From Gillisia sp. (GTDB lineage Bacteria; Bacteroidota; Bacteroidia; Flavobacteriales; Flavobacteriaceae), in the NCBI GenBank assembly GCA_024635655.1, contig JAGXIL010000050.1, positions 1 through 64,000 of the forward strand: 64,000 bases of DNA. The letters run 5' to 3'. Shown here piece by piece: positions 18,337-28,649 of the stretch. Every line of letters begins with the position of its first letter. Within the stretch, counting starts at the first letter, position 1. The notes below the pieces were generated by a model that was not told the DNA's origin, made no database searches, and saw only the letters and a program-made list of their open reading frames with translations. The translations under genes and the position numbers were made by a program.

Positions 18337-19073
18337 AAATGACTTTTTTCAAATTTTAAAGGTAAAAATTAAAGTCATTGTAGGGAATGCTTTATTTAAA
18401 CGGTAATAAACGAATTGAAGTATTATATGACCTAATTTAGTTAAGATATTGGTTTTTCAAGATTTAATTTACAAGGCTGAAGCCATTTTCAGAGCATTTT
18501 TCATTATTGTTCGCGAAAAGAGCCAGGACTGCTGCATCTGCCCTTGATTTGAGGAAATCTTCAAGTATAAAAGATTTTTTTTTCAAACTTAAAATATCAG
18601 CAGCTTGGAAGATTTTTAAATCGATAAAGCTCACAGGCCGGAGATATTTAAAAAAAATTCCAACCACATAAATGAGCTTTTGAGGAGTGCCATATTAATA
18701 AATAAAATTCCAAGTAAGATGTGCCGCTCCTCTGGAGCTTTGATTAAACCTAATACAATAATTCTATCAATTTGGCGCCTCGCTGAGGCTGGATTTTAGA
18801 CAGTAAAGATCATTTCGGAAAAAAGAAATTTAGTTAAAAATGCCTGTGATGAAATGCCCCCAATAACTCACTTTTCTTTTCGGTCGTGTTCAGTGCAGCA
18901 GGTAGATCATTTAAAGCGCCACTTTTTTTCAATCAAAAGAGATAAGTTTAAACCTCTTTACCTGTTCTGTTCCCTAAGCCAAGGTAATTGGCTAAGTTTA
19001 GTATGTAATAATGTACATCTAAATCCCATTTTTAAAATATCTTTAGTTTTATAAAAGAATAAGCAAGAGTTCC
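18337..19073. other. 737-bp intergenic region with two mini-hairpins
   Basis: Two short palindromes 51 bp apart: GCTCC-TCT-GGAGC at 18726-18738 and GCCTC-GCT-GAGGC at 18777-18789. Both lie in sequence like dispersed elements ('gccgctcctctggagctt') of flavobacterial genomes. Possible open frames of 66-67 codons at 18464-18667 (minus) and 18854-19054 (plus) show no family or start context, so none is called. Confidence 0.45.
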
Positions 19074-20420
19074 ATGAATAAAATTGCCAAATACAGTCTG
19101 TTAATAATATTTTTGATTCTCCTTTTTCTGGTATATAATAACTATCCAAAGCTTAATATGATCACAGGATTTGCAGCAAAGAATGTTTGCTCCTGTGCTT
19201 TTGAGGCAGGAAGAGATCTCGAATCAATAGAAACCGGGGATAATGATTTTGGCCCCGTATATTATGCCGAAAATAAGATCGATTATGAGAACCGCTCTGT
19301 GGCATCTACCGTGTTTGGCCTAAAGCAAAGAAAAGCGGTTTACCAGGACGGGGTGGGTTGTATTCTTTTACCTGAAGATATCGAAAGAGCAAATTTTGAG
19401 ATCCCTAAACCAAATAGAATATTTTCAACCAGCCAGGCACCATATCCTTATGGTAAAGCCAGGCAGCAGGATACCATATTTCCTTCAGTAAACTACGATA
19501 ACATGCAAGTGGCAATTAAACAGGCTTTTGATCCTGAAGGTGAAAAAGTGAAGAGGACAAGGGCTGTGGTAGTGCTATACAAAGGACATCTAATTGCAGA
19601 AAGATACGCAACTGAATTTGACAGAAGCACCAAACTCCTGGGATGGTCTATGACTAAAAGTATTACCAGCGCAGTGCTGGGCGTCCTGGAGAAACAGGGA
19701 AAAATATCACTGGAACAGGACAACCTATTCAAAGCATGGGAGAATGATGAAAGGGCACAGATCACTTTAAATAACCTGTTGCAAATGAATAGTGGCCTGG
19801 AATGGGAGGAAGATTACAGTACCATTTCTGATGTTACCAAAATGCTATTTCTGGAGGAAAATATGCCATCTGTTCAATTGCAAAAACCTATGGTTGGAGA
19901 ACCTGATAGCATTTGGAACTACTCATCGGGTACTTCAAATTTACTATCAGGTTTTCTGCGGAATCAATTTACTACCCACCAGGAATACCTGGATTTCTGG
20001 TATAAAGAACTCATAGACAAAATAGGAATGGACTCCATGGTCATTGAAACTGATCTTGAGGGCAATTATGTTGGTTCCTCCTATGGTTGGGGGACGGCCA
20101 GGGATTGGGCTAAATTTGGGCTGCTGTATCTAAACGGCGGCAACTGGAATGGAGAGCAAATATTGAACAGGTCCTGGGTAGACTATTCAGCTACCCCTGC
20201 TAATAATTCCGATGGAGAATATGGAGCTCATTTCTGGCTAAATGCCGGCGGAAAATATCCCAATGTGCCCAAAGATCTTTTTTCCAGCAATGGGTTCCAG
20301 GGGCAGTACGTGTTTATTATTCCTTCAGAAGATCTTGTGGTAGTAAGATTTGGTTTGACCGATGAACCCGAATTCGATGTTGATGGATTTTTAAGTGGAA
20401 TTATAAGCGCCCTCCATTAA
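19074..20420 (+). CDS. serine hydrolase, class C beta-lactamase-like (NylB-type)
   Basis: 448 residues with an N-terminal membrane anchor (about residues 8-22). The catalytic tetrad segment is Ser192-Met-Thr-Lys195 in GWSMTKSITSA, and the Tyr motif is Tyr283 in NYSSGTSN. The motif order and the GYGWGTARDWAKFGLLYLNGG stretch place it in the beta-lactamase (PF00144) branch related to 6-aminohexanoate dimer hydrolase; actual substrate is unknown and true beta-lactam cleavage is not implied. Residues 35-110 form an extra N-terminal region with a CSC pair. Stand-alone. Confidence 0.88.
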   Translation: MNKIAKYSLLIIFLILLFLVYNNYPKLNMITGFAAKNVCSCAFEAGRDLESIETGDNDFGPVYYAENKIDYENRSVASTVFGLKQRKAVYQDGVGCILLPEDIERANFEIPKPNRIFSTSQAPYPYGKARQQDTIFPSVNYDNMQVAIKQAFDPEGEKVKRTRAVVVLYKGHLIAERYATEFDRSTKLLGWSMTKSITSAVLGVLEKQGKISLEQDNLFKAWENDERAQITLNNLLQMNSGLEWEEDYSTISDVTKMLFLEENMPSVQLQKPMVGEPDSIWNYSSGTSNLLSGFLRNQFTTHQEYLDFWYKELIDKIGMDSMVIETDLEGNYVGSSYGWGTARDWAKFGLLYLNGGNWNGEQILNRSWVDYSATPANNSDGEYGAHFWLNAGGKYPNVPKDLFSSNGFQGQYVFIIPSEDLVVVRFGLTDEPEFDVDGFLSGIISALH

Positions 20421-20495
20421 TTCAGGGAAGCGGTGTGGCATATTACATCTAAAAAAGAATAATCTTCAAAACTCCTTAAACTTGCGGAAGAACCT

Positions 20496-21008
20496 TTAAT
20501 CTAATTTTATTTCAAAATAACATACTTCGGCATTTACATAATGTGCCGGTAATCCTTCAGAATTTTTTAATTTCTTCATTCCCAGAAATTCAAATCCGGA
20601 ATTGCGGTAGTGGTCAATGAGTTTGGTGTTGTTGCCACACGTGTCTAATCTTATGTATTCTTTGCCATTCAGAATAGCATATCCACGGGCCCAGTCTACA
20701 ATGGTTTGTACATAATTGTTTCCCCTGAATTTTGGATTGGTAGCTATTCTGTGGATATATATGGCCGGATCAACATTCTTTTCTTCCCATATTTCAGGAT
20801 CGCTGAAGGTGATGGCCCAAATACAGGCAATTTCTTTATCTATCAACAGCTTGAATTGACGTTTTTCAAGGATCTCTTTTTCTATAAGGTCCCGTTCAAA
20901 TTGCGGCCACTGATTTTCAGGAAAGGTAGTTTTTTGAAATTCTGTTGCTGATTTATATAAACTGAATATTTCATTTATATCCTTTAAGTCGCTATACGAA
21001 ATGATCAT
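20496..21008 (-). CDS. GNAT-family N-acetyltransferase
   Basis: 170 residues covering the whole GNAT fold. The acetyl-CoA loop is at about residues 92-105 (HRIATNPKFRGNNYVQTI, corresponding to the RxxGxG/A motif), followed by LDTCGNNTKLIDHYRNSGFEFLG, the typical beta5-alpha4 tail. Substrate not predictable. Convergent with the serine hydrolase gene, 75 bp apart, with no neighbour to suggest a pathway. Confidence 0.85.
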   Translation of the reverse strand: MIISYSDLKDINEIFSLYKSATEFQKTTFPENQWPQFERDLIEKEILEKRQFKLLIDKEIACIWAITFSDPEIWEEKNVDPAIYIHRIATNPKFRGNNYVQTIVDWARGYAILNGKEYIRLDTCGNNTKLIDHYRNSGFEFLGMKKLKNSEGLPAHYVNAEVCYFEIKLD

Positions 21009-21172
21009 TGCAGGATCTGGTTTTCTTGTTTGTTAGAAAAAATAAATTTAGGATTGTAAAAGCATTATAATTTATAAAAATTCTAGTTTTTTAATCCCCG
21101 GAGGTGTTCTGGTGATGCTAATTTGATTATTCACTTACACAAAGAGATAACCTGAGTATTAATTACTCTATC

Positions 21173-22903
21173 CTATAGTTCAAATTTAACTTCCCCGCCT
21201 ACAATTGTCATCATTACCGTGGTATTTAATATTTCCTCTTCCCCGATGCTCATAATATCCTTGTCAAAAATGGTGAAATCTGCCAGTTTACCCATTTCTA
21301 TTGACCCTTTTTTGTTTTCCTGAAATGCCCCATAGGCGGCATCAATAGTATAGGATTTTAAGGCCTGATCCCGGGTCATCTTTTGATCTGGTTCAAAACC
21401 ACCTTCGGGAATTCCTCCCAGGGTTTTTCTGGCTACTGAAGCATAAAAGCTGGGCAGCGGATTGAGAGGTTCTACGGGAGCATCTGTTCCATTGACGATC
21501 TTCACGCCCAGCTGCAGTAGTTTCTGCCAAACATAAGCTCCTTCTATAATGCGTTTTTCTCCCAAACGATCAATAGCCCATGGCCGGTCTGATGCCATAT
21601 GGATCGCCTGCATCGCGGGAATGACTTTTAAAGTGGCAAAGCGTTGGATATCATCCGGATGCAGATGTTGTGCGTGTTCAATCCTGAAACGATGATCTTC
21701 AGCCAGATCGGGATAAGCATTAAAAGCGATCTCATAGCGGTCCAGGATCTCTCTGTTTGCCCTGTCGCCAATAGCGTGTGCAGCTACCTGAAATCCGGAT
21801 TGCAGGGCTTTTTTTCCTGTGGATTCCACAACAGACATAGGGAGGGTCTCATGGCCGTAGTGGTCCGGCCTGTCTGTATAAGGTTCCAGCAACCATGCCC
21901 CGCGTGAGCCAAGGGCTCCGTCACAATTAAGTTTTACAGATCTCACATCAAGCCAGTGTGCGGCAGTATCTATCAGCGGCCCCCTGTCATACCATTCATT
22001 GAGTAGTTCTTCGTCAAATCCCGTGAGCATTACGTACATCCTAACATCCAGATCACCTTCTTCCTGGAGTTCCTGCATAAGTTCAATGGTCTCACCCGGT
22101 GCGCCCGCCTCATGAAAGCCGGTGATCCCATTCCTGAGACAGGCCTCTTGTGCAAGGATTAGTGCCTGTTTATCTTTTGCCCTGTCATTTTCGGGAATAA
22201 ACTGGTTCACCAGACCCATAGCACGTTCATTAAAAATGCCTGTAGGGTTTCCAAATTCATCCTTAATAACTTCCCCTCCGGTGGTTTCCTGCTTTGCATT
22301 TGTTAATTCGTTCCTGGCAAAAGGTTTTAGACCAGCCATTTCCATCGCTTTGGCATTTGCGAATGCAGCATGGCCACTTGCGTGACGAAGAAAAATGGGG
22401 TTATTAGGGCTCACCTCACTAAGCTTATCATGTGTCTGAAAACCTTTGACCAGAACCTCCGGTTGCGGGTCCCACTTACTTTGATGCCAGCCCCGGCCAA
22501 CGATCCATTCCCCGGGTTGTGCTCTGGAGACTGCTTCTTCCACCATTTCCACAAGTTCATCATAGTTCTTAACTTCCATGAGATCAAGTTGCATTTCATT
22601 ATATCCAATTCCCATGATATGTCCGTGGCCTTCAATAAGTCCGGGGGTCAATGTTCTTCCCTGCAGGTCAATAGTCCTTGTATTATCATCGGTTTGAAAA
22701 TCTTCCTCATTGTCACCAACATAAATAATGAGATCATCTTTAACGGCTATAAATTTGGCAGTGGGTTGGGTGTCATTGGCTGTATAAATTGATCCGTTAT
22801 GGATTAGCATAGTAGCTACAGGTTTGTCCTTTTCAATAGAGGAACCACAACCACTTAAAAAGATAAAAAGAATGGTTATGATGGGAAATTGAACATATTT
22901 CAT
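21173..22903 (-). CDS. amidohydrolase family 3 (YtcJ-like) lipoprotein
   Basis: 576 residues. Lipobox FLSGC (Cys about 19). Metal-dependent hydrolase with the YtcJ arrangement: GHGHIMGIG in the first metal site (about residues 93-101), the HAIGDRAN His, RIEHAQHL with the second metal His, and NGTDAPVEPLNP with the catalytic Asp. The C-terminal composite domain ends LADFTIFDKDI. Members cleave N-substituted amides or N-formyl compounds; the actual substrate is unknown. Anchored in the periplasm. Stand-alone. Confidence 0.88.
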   Translation of the reverse strand: MKYVQFPIITILFIFLSGCGSSIEKDKPVATMLIHNGSIYTANDTQPTAKFIAVKDDLIIYVGDNEEDFQTDDNTRTIDLQGRTLTPGLIEGHGHIMGIGYNEMQLDLMEVKNYDELVEMVEEAVSRAQPGEWIVGRGWHQSKWDPQPEVLVKGFQTHDKLSEVSPNNPIFLRHASGHAAFANAKAMEMAGLKPFARNELTNAKQETTGGEVIKDEFGNPTGIFNERAMGLVNQFIPENDRAKDKQALILAQEACLRNGITGFHEAGAPGETIELMQELQEEGDLDVRMYVMLTGFDEELLNEWYDRGPLIDTAAHWLDVRSVKLNCDGALGSRGAWLLEPYTDRPDHYGHETLPMSVVESTGKKALQSGFQVAAHAIGDRANREILDRYEIAFNAYPDLAEDHRFRIEHAQHLHPDDIQRFATLKVIPAMQAIHMASDRPWAIDRLGEKRIIEGAYVWQKLLQLGVKIVNGTDAPVEPLNPLPSFYASVARKTLGGIPEGGFEPDQKMTRDQALKSYTIDAAYGAFQENKKGSIEMGKLADFTIFDKDIMSIGEEEILNTTVMMTIVGGEVKFEL

Positions 22904-23266
22904 AAAGGGGCAGGATTTGGTTTTAATTATGTGATGGTGAATATATAAAACTTTAAGATGTGCTATTTTAAAACAAAAAAAAATTTATTTTTCAGGTATC
23001 TCTTCCTCAATAATCTGTATCCCCAAATAGGATGAAAATTTCCTGTTGCAAAAAAACTTGTTTTGGAATTTATTGGTGGCTTTCCTTTTAAGCCTGTTGA
23101 TCTTGAAGAGGTTAATGAAAAATCCCAGGGCTTCCGGATAAAGCAAAGACGGACTAAAATAAGAAGGAGATATACTCTACAAGAACGAATTTTTATTATC
23201 AAAATCAAGTTATGTTGATAATTAAACTTTGAGTAGTTTTTCTAAGGCTGGTAATTTTCTTATATT
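22904..23266. other. intergenic region, nothing firm
   Basis: A 60-codon open stretch on the plus strand ends at 23216 and starts after a stop near 23032, without start codon; a minus-strand frame overlaps it (22963-23208). Neither resembles a family known to me. No terminator or repeat seen. Confidence 0.35.
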
Positions 23267-23689
23267 ATGTGGAACCAAAAATCAACCATGACGAAACGCC
23301 TTGAACTTATTCAAAAAAACCGAAATCTTATACAGGAAACTCTGGAACATATTAAAAATGTGACAAATATTGGAATTAAGGTTGCAGAGAATGCCTATAA
23401 TATTTCCATTGCTTTGCCTAATGAGATTGTTTCTGTTCCCGAGGCCGATAGTTACAGAAGTTATGTTAGATCGGGTGCTCAAATCATTTTCACCCAGGAG
23501 CCCAAAGATGGTATTAAGATTAGTCATAAGATGCCACAGGTAAAAAAATCCGGAGAACCACTTACAGGTGAATTTGTTACACACATCCCGGCCTCAGCGC
23601 TTAACAGAGAAATTATATTTAGAAAAGTAATTGAATTTCTGGAAAAGGTGCAGGAGGAAAATAGTGTCCCTCAGAAAAAATCCTCCTGA
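23267..23689 (+). CDS. hypothetical small protein
   Basis: 140 residues (or 133 from the ATG at 23288). No signal peptide or membrane helix. Helical N-terminus (RLELIQKNRNLIQETLEHIKNV), a beta-rich middle with a repeated pattern of ISIALPNEI and a polar C-terminus with KKSS. I recognise no domain. Read in the opposite direction to both neighbours. Confidence 0.6.
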   Translation: MWNQKSTMTKRLELIQKNRNLIQETLEHIKNVTNIGIKVAENAYNISIALPNEIVSVPEADSYRSYVRSGAQIIFTQEPKDGIKISHKMPQVKKSGEPLTGEFVTHIPASALNREIIFRKVIEFLEKVQEENSVPQKKSS

Positions 23690-23835
23690 ATTCGCTTCCA
23701 TAATCGGTAGAGAGAGTCCCATTGATCTAAAATTAAAACTTTACGGTTTCTTTCCCTCTTACACTACATTATAACTCAGATAAAATGACCTCAGGAGGTA
23801 TTGGGAAATGGATTATTTTTCCTTTATCTAGTTCT

Positions 23836-25773
23836 TTATTCTATAACCGGCAGTTTTATAATAAATTCTGATCCCACGCCGGGTTCGCTTTTTACATTTA
23901 TTGATCCATTGTGGCGCTGGATGATCTCCCTGGCCAGATACAGTCCAATTCCAAAGCCGGAATAGGTCTCTTCATTATTTCCACTTACCCGAAAGAAACG
24001 TTTAAAAATATTGTGATGATCTTTTTTGTCGATTCCAATTCCCTGGTCCTTCACACACACCAGACCTTCTCCTTGTGAGTTTCTCAGGACGTGAACCTCA
24101 ATCTTTTTATTTTCCGGAGAATATTTAATGGCATTGGTCACCAGGTTGATAATTACCTGTCCTAACCTGTCCTTATCTCCCAAGATCCTGAATTGCGCTT
24201 GCTGGTGAACCTCTATTTTCGCATTTGGGTTAGAATATTTTACATCCTGTACACATTCCAAAACAATATCATTAATATCAAAAATTTCGTTTTGAAGATC
24301 CAGCCTGCCTTCCTCCACTCTTGAAAGGTCCAGCATTTCACTAATCAACCTTGTAAGTCTGGAAACCTGTGAGTCTATTCGATTAAGGGAACTTCGTAGT
24401 GGCAAAGAATCTATAGATATTCCTTCTGTTGAATCCATCATCCTGATGAGTAACTGGACATATCCCTTAATTGATGTTACGGGAGTTTTAAGTTCGTGGC
24501 TTACCAATTTTAAAAAATCTTCTTTTCGCTTTTCTTCCTGTTTAAATTTGTGAATTTCTGTAGAAGCACATAGCCATGATTTTAGATTACCCTCTTCGTC
24601 TTTTACCTGCACAGCCCTTACCAGGTGCCATTTATACTTTCTCTTTTTATTGAGAAAACGTATCTCTGCTTCAAATCCGGTTCCTTTACGGATTGCTACT
24701 ACGTATAGCTCTTCTAATTTTTTTATGTCCTGGGGGTGTACAAGTTTTTGCCACCCTAGTATTTTAAGTTCCTCCTGGGAATAGCCACTAAAATCCAGCC
24801 AGCTTTTATTGTAATAGAAGATGTAGCTGTTGGGGTCTCCATTGGAGATCTTATCGGGAATAAGATCGGCCATCTGCCTGAATTTGCGCTCGTCCTCTCT
24901 TAACTGCTTGTGGAGTTCAGCCTGTGCGGTCACTTCATTAGCAATTACGGCTACTCCAACAATTTGCCCTTGCAAGTCTCTTTGGGGTTGGTACACAAAA
25001 TCAAAATATCCTAAATGGGGTTCCCCGTCACGGTGATGGATCAGCGGCATCTCATGGGCGTGATAGGGTTCTCCCGTATCGTAAACCTGGTGAAATATCT
25101 CTTCCATTCCCTGCTCAGCCATTTCCGGTAGTACTTCTTTAATAAGAGGTTTTCCCACAACATCTCTTCCTTTTCCCCAGTTATCAAGCATGGCATCATT
25201 TACCACTTCAACAATCAGGTCTCTTCCGGTCAAAATAGCAATAAAGGAAGGAGAGGAGTGAATAAATTCATTATAGCGATGAATGCTTTCCCGAAGCTCT
25301 GTCTGGGTTTGGGCATTTTCAGTTATGTCCTCCACCTTGAGGAAAATAAGGTTTTTGCCTTCAGAATTTTCAGGTAATAATTTCGCGTCAAGGCATAATG
25401 TACGCGTGCCAATAGATTTGAAATGATGTGTGACCTCAAAATTATTTACAGGTTCTTTGCCTTTTTTTAAAGCGTCTAACAATCCAGGCAATTCAGGAAT
25501 ATTCCATCTGCCACTTCCAGATTCCGCCAGGGAGATACCCCGAAATTCCTCTTCCACTACTTTAAAAGTCTCGTAAAATGCTTTATTCGCTGAGATCACT
25601 TTAAAATCCTCGCCAATTAGTAGTAAGGGACCTTTTTCATTATCCAGTATTCTATGAAGATCTTCTTTCTCTTTCTTTAACTGAAGTATCTCTTCCCGCA
25701 GCCTTTTATTTTCAGCAAGTAGGGAAATTTCCCCTAAAAGTTCTCCCTCCAATCTTTCCTCCTTCAATTTCAT
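23836..25773 (-). CDS. multi-PAS sensor histidine kinase
   Basis: 645 residues, cytoplasmic. Three PAS-type domains at about residues 45-155, 165-285 and 290-412 (third with the PAC-like KWHLVRAVQVKDEEGN), after an N-terminal coiled coil (ENKRLREEILQLKKEKEDL). The HisKA domain has the phospho-acceptor His426 in VSHELKTPVTSIKGYVQLL. The HATPase shows the N box NAIKYSP, G1 VKDQGIGI, F box FKRFFRV and G2 GFGIGLYLAREI. No receiver domain and no response regulator gene next to it, so an orphan kinase. The signal is unknown; PAS domains could bind a small ligand or cofactor. Confidence 0.92.
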   Translation of the reverse strand: MKLKEERLEGELLGEISLLAENKRLREEILQLKKEKEDLHRILDNEKGPLLLIGEDFKVISANKAFYETFKVVEEEFRGISLAESGSGRWNIPELPGLLDALKKGKEPVNNFEVTHHFKSIGTRTLCLDAKLLPENSEGKNLIFLKVEDITENAQTQTELRESIHRYNEFIHSSPSFIAILTGRDLIVEVVNDAMLDNWGKGRDVVGKPLIKEVLPEMAEQGMEEIFHQVYDTGEPYHAHEMPLIHHRDGEPHLGYFDFVYQPQRDLQGQIVGVAVIANEVTAQAELHKQLREDERKFRQMADLIPDKISNGDPNSYIFYYNKSWLDFSGYSQEELKILGWQKLVHPQDIKKLEELYVVAIRKGTGFEAEIRFLNKKRKYKWHLVRAVQVKDEEGNLKSWLCASTEIHKFKQEEKRKEDFLKLVSHELKTPVTSIKGYVQLLIRMMDSTEGISIDSLPLRSSLNRIDSQVSRLTRLISEMLDLSRVEEGRLDLQNEIFDINDIVLECVQDVKYSNPNAKIEVHQQAQFRILGDKDRLGQVIINLVTNAIKYSPENKKIEVHVLRNSQGEGLVCVKDQGIGIDKKDHHNIFKRFFRVSGNNEETYSGFGIGLYLAREIIQRHNGSINVKSEPGVGSEFIIKLPVIE

Positions 25774-26096
25774 CCCTTTATTTTCCTAAATATAATTAAC
25801 CATTGTATACGCTCATTTTTTTTAGGAAAATTTTACCGCTAAATATCCCTAATTGCAAATATCTGTAGAAATACCTTAGCTTTTTACATTTAAATTGGGA
25901 CCTTTAGTATTATGATATGGCTTTGTTCACCACCAGTAAAAAAGGAAATTCAAAGTATCTTTAGCTAAAACAGGAAATTAATCCAGCCTCAAACATTATA
26001 ATAGAGGATATTTTAACCTTCAATTTCAGTTCACTTTCTGTTAATCCAGCTCCCTGAATGCAATTTCAAAAATGTCCTTTCTTGAAGATTTTTATC
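25774..26096. other. intergenic region, no gene seen
   Basis: 323 bp between the start of the histidine kinase gene and the end of the permease gene. AT-rich. A TATATTTA box lies at about 25789-25796 on the minus strand (7 of 8 with TAnnTTTG), but no TTTG is found at the right spacing. No gene or terminator was recognised. Confidence 0.35.
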
Positions 26097-28649
26097 TTAG
26101 GCTGCTTTTCGCAAAACCTCCAACGGAGGACTTTTTATTACGCTCAAACTATTCCCCAAGCCAATTGCCAGGACTAATATGATTATTCCCGGCAATAAAA
26201 CCAGAAACGGGATCCAGGAGGGCAGGAAAGGGGTTTCAAAAAGATATAGAGCGAGCAATTGCGTACTTATAAGCGATAATAATATTCCTGAAAGCGCACC
26301 AAGAATCCCGAGGTACATGTATTCCAGGGCCAGGATCTTCAGGATCTGTTCACTTTTTGCCCCTATGGTTCGCAGAAGGACACTTTCCCTAATGCGCTGA
26401 TATTTACTGGTGCGTACGGCTCCTAAAAGCACAATAATTCCGGTAAGGATGCTGAAAAAGGCCATAAAATTTATTAGCCACGAGATCTTGTCCAGAAGTC
26501 CCTCAACCACCGTGAGCACCTGCCTTAGGTCAATAATGGTCACATTGGGAAATTCCCGTACCAGTTCCTGTTGCAGGTTGGCTGAGGTTTCTTCAGTAGG
26601 GACTTTCGTTGTAAATACCCTGAACTGTGGCGCATCTTCGAGTACTCCTTCAGGAAATACTATGGAAAAATTGATCTGCATCCGGCTCCAGTCTACCTGA
26701 CGAATACTTCCCACTATTGTTTTTATTAAAACTCCCTGCACATTAAAAGTGACCTGGTCGCCAATCTCTACTTTTGCATCTTCAGCAAAATTATCACTCA
26801 CCGAAACTGGAACAAGATCTGTATCTGTTACTTCCGGAGTCCAGGTCCCCTGCACCAGATCTTCCGAGGCCATAAGAGAATCCCTGTAGGTAACTCTAAA
26901 TTCATGGTTGAGGATCCAGCGGTTAATTCCGGAAGCCGTATCCTGCCTTAGCTCATTCACCGATCTTCCCTTCAGACTTTGAACATTCATCGTTACAATA
27001 GGAATATCATCCACGATAGGGAGGCCTTTGCTGGTGATCGTATTGGCAACAGCCTCTTTTTGGCCGCTTTGCACATCGAGCAAGATCATATTGGGACTAT
27101 CAGCCTGGGCTTCAATAGAGCCCTGGGCCAGAAGTACATCTTTGGTGAAATATAATGTGCTTATAAGAAAAGTGCCCACTCCTATGGCCAGGACAAGAGT
27201 TAAGGTCTGGTTTTGCGGGCGAAAGAGATTCAGCAAACTTTGGCGCGCAGGAAAACCCCAGGAGGAGGGGAAATATTTTTTTATAGCCTTCATGAACAGT
27301 TTTGCTATCCCGGCCAAAATGGAGAAAGTAACTATTATTCCGGCCACAAAGGAGAATGAATATCTCCAGTCCCGCAACAACCAATATGAAAATAACAAGA
27401 TGAATAAAAAGATCCCTGCCAAAACCAATAAGCCTGCTTTTCCGGAATTATCTTTTCCTTCACTTTGCACCCGCAAAGCCTGAAGAGGGGAGATGTATAA
27501 TGTTCCCATTAGCGAATACAGCGCAAACAGTACCGACATAAATATCCCCAGTAATAAGCCCAGTGCGATAACTTGTGGCGAAAAAGTCATTTGCACATCT
27601 ACAGGCAAGAGGTCTCCCAGGAATAAGGGAAATAGCTGCTGCAAGATCAGCCCCAGGATAGTTCCTAAAACTCCGCCTAAAAATCCAATAATAGTAATTT
27701 GTATGAGAAAGATCAAAAAAGTTTGTTTCCTGGTGGCACCCATACATTTTAACACGGCAACAGCCCGCAATTTTCCTTTGATATAGATGTTAATGGCACT
27801 GGCTATTCCTACACATCCAAGCAGTAGGGCAATAAAGGCAACCAGGTTAAGGAACTTTCCGAAATTGTCATACCTGCGCCCCAGTCGCTCACTGGTTGAG
27901 GTATGTGTATCAAGATCAGCATCATTAAGATCAAGTTCATTACTTATTCTATCCTCCAGCTGCTCCATATTCATTTGAGCAGGGGCCACAAAGTAGTAGT
28001 CGTAGCCTATCCTGCTCCCGGTTTGCACCAGGCCGGTTTCTTCAATGAACCTGAAGGGAATAAAAACCGGAGGCGCTACAGAGCTAAAGATCGCTGTGCT
28101 ACCGGGAGCAGATAATAAAGCACCTGCGATAGGCAAAGTACTTTCTCCCACTTTTATACTATCGCCAACTTCTATTCCCAATTGAAGCATTACAGTTGCA
28201 TCTACAAGGGCGGCCCCCTGCTCTTTATAAGTATTGGCAGCAGCTGCTGGTTCTGTTTCCAGTTCCCCGTAAAAAGGAAATCCTCCTTCTACCCCTCTTA
28301 CATCCACAAGTTTTGCGGCGCCGGTTTTAGGAAAAGCAGCCATGGAAGTAAAACTTATCTCTCTGGCATCAGCCCCACCCAGAGAATCCATAAGTGCTAA
28401 AACTCTTTCGTTGGGTTCACTGTCGCTGTCTATCCTGTAATCGGCACCCATAAGGGCTTTTGACTGTAACTGTATATTCTCCTTAAGATTTTCTCCAAAA
28501 GATTGTATAGAAACTACCGCTGCAATTCCCAAGATAATTGAAGCCATAAAAAGAGTAAGCTTGCCGGCGCTTGCTTTTCCGTCGCGCCATGCCATTTTGA
28601 GAAGCCAACCAAGCCCTGCTTTTGATGTGAAATTTTTCTTGTTGTTCAT
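26097..28649 (-). CDS. ybbP: FtsX-like ABC transporter permease (YbbP family)
   Basis: 850 residues. One helix at about residues 28-48, then a periplasmic domain, three helices (about 260-395), two further (405-455), a helix near 475-500, a second periplasmic domain and three C-terminal helices (FFSILTGIIVLLGAVRTSKYQRIRE is the typical FtsX cytoplasmic turn). The repeated FtsX/MacB_PCD plan and the total length match E. coli YbbP. It forms the permease of a type VII-like exporter with the ATPase immediately upstream; substrate uncertain, lipids or lipoproteins have been suggested for the family. Starts right at the ATPase stop codon. Confidence 0.9.
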   Translation of the reverse strand: MNNKKNFTSKAGLGWLLKMAWRDGKASAGKLTLFMASIILGIAAVVSIQSFGENLKENIQLQSKALMGADYRIDSDSEPNERVLALMDSLGGADAREISFTSMAAFPKTGAAKLVDVRGVEGGFPFYGELETEPAAAANTYKEQGAALVDATVMLQLGIEVGDSIKVGESTLPIAGALLSAPGSTAIFSSVAPPVFIPFRFIEETGLVQTGSRIGYDYYFVAPAQMNMEQLEDRISNELDLNDADLDTHTSTSERLGRRYDNFGKFLNLVAFIALLLGCVGIASAINIYIKGKLRAVAVLKCMGATRKQTFLIFLIQITIIGFLGGVLGTILGLILQQLFPLFLGDLLPVDVQMTFSPQVIALGLLLGIFMSVLFALYSLMGTLYISPLQALRVQSEGKDNSGKAGLLVLAGIFLFILLFSYWLLRDWRYSFSFVAGIIVTFSILAGIAKLFMKAIKKYFPSSWGFPARQSLLNLFRPQNQTLTLVLAIGVGTFLISTLYFTKDVLLAQGSIEAQADSPNMILLDVQSGQKEAVANTITSKGLPIVDDIPIVTMNVQSLKGRSVNELRQDTASGINRWILNHEFRVTYRDSLMASEDLVQGTWTPEVTDTDLVPVSVSDNFAEDAKVEIGDQVTFNVQGVLIKTIVGSIRQVDWSRMQINFSIVFPEGVLEDAPQFRVFTTKVPTEETSANLQQELVREFPNVTIIDLRQVLTVVEGLLDKISWLINFMAFFSILTGIIVLLGAVRTSKYQRIRESVLLRTIGAKSEQILKILALEYMYLGILGALSGILLSLISTQLLALYLFETPFLPSWIPFLVLLPGIIILVLAIGLGNSLSVIKSPPLEVLRKAA

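Noticed and set aside
18464-18667. 67-codon minus-strand frame
   Set aside because: Reads somewhat like protein but has no known domain, promoter or partner.
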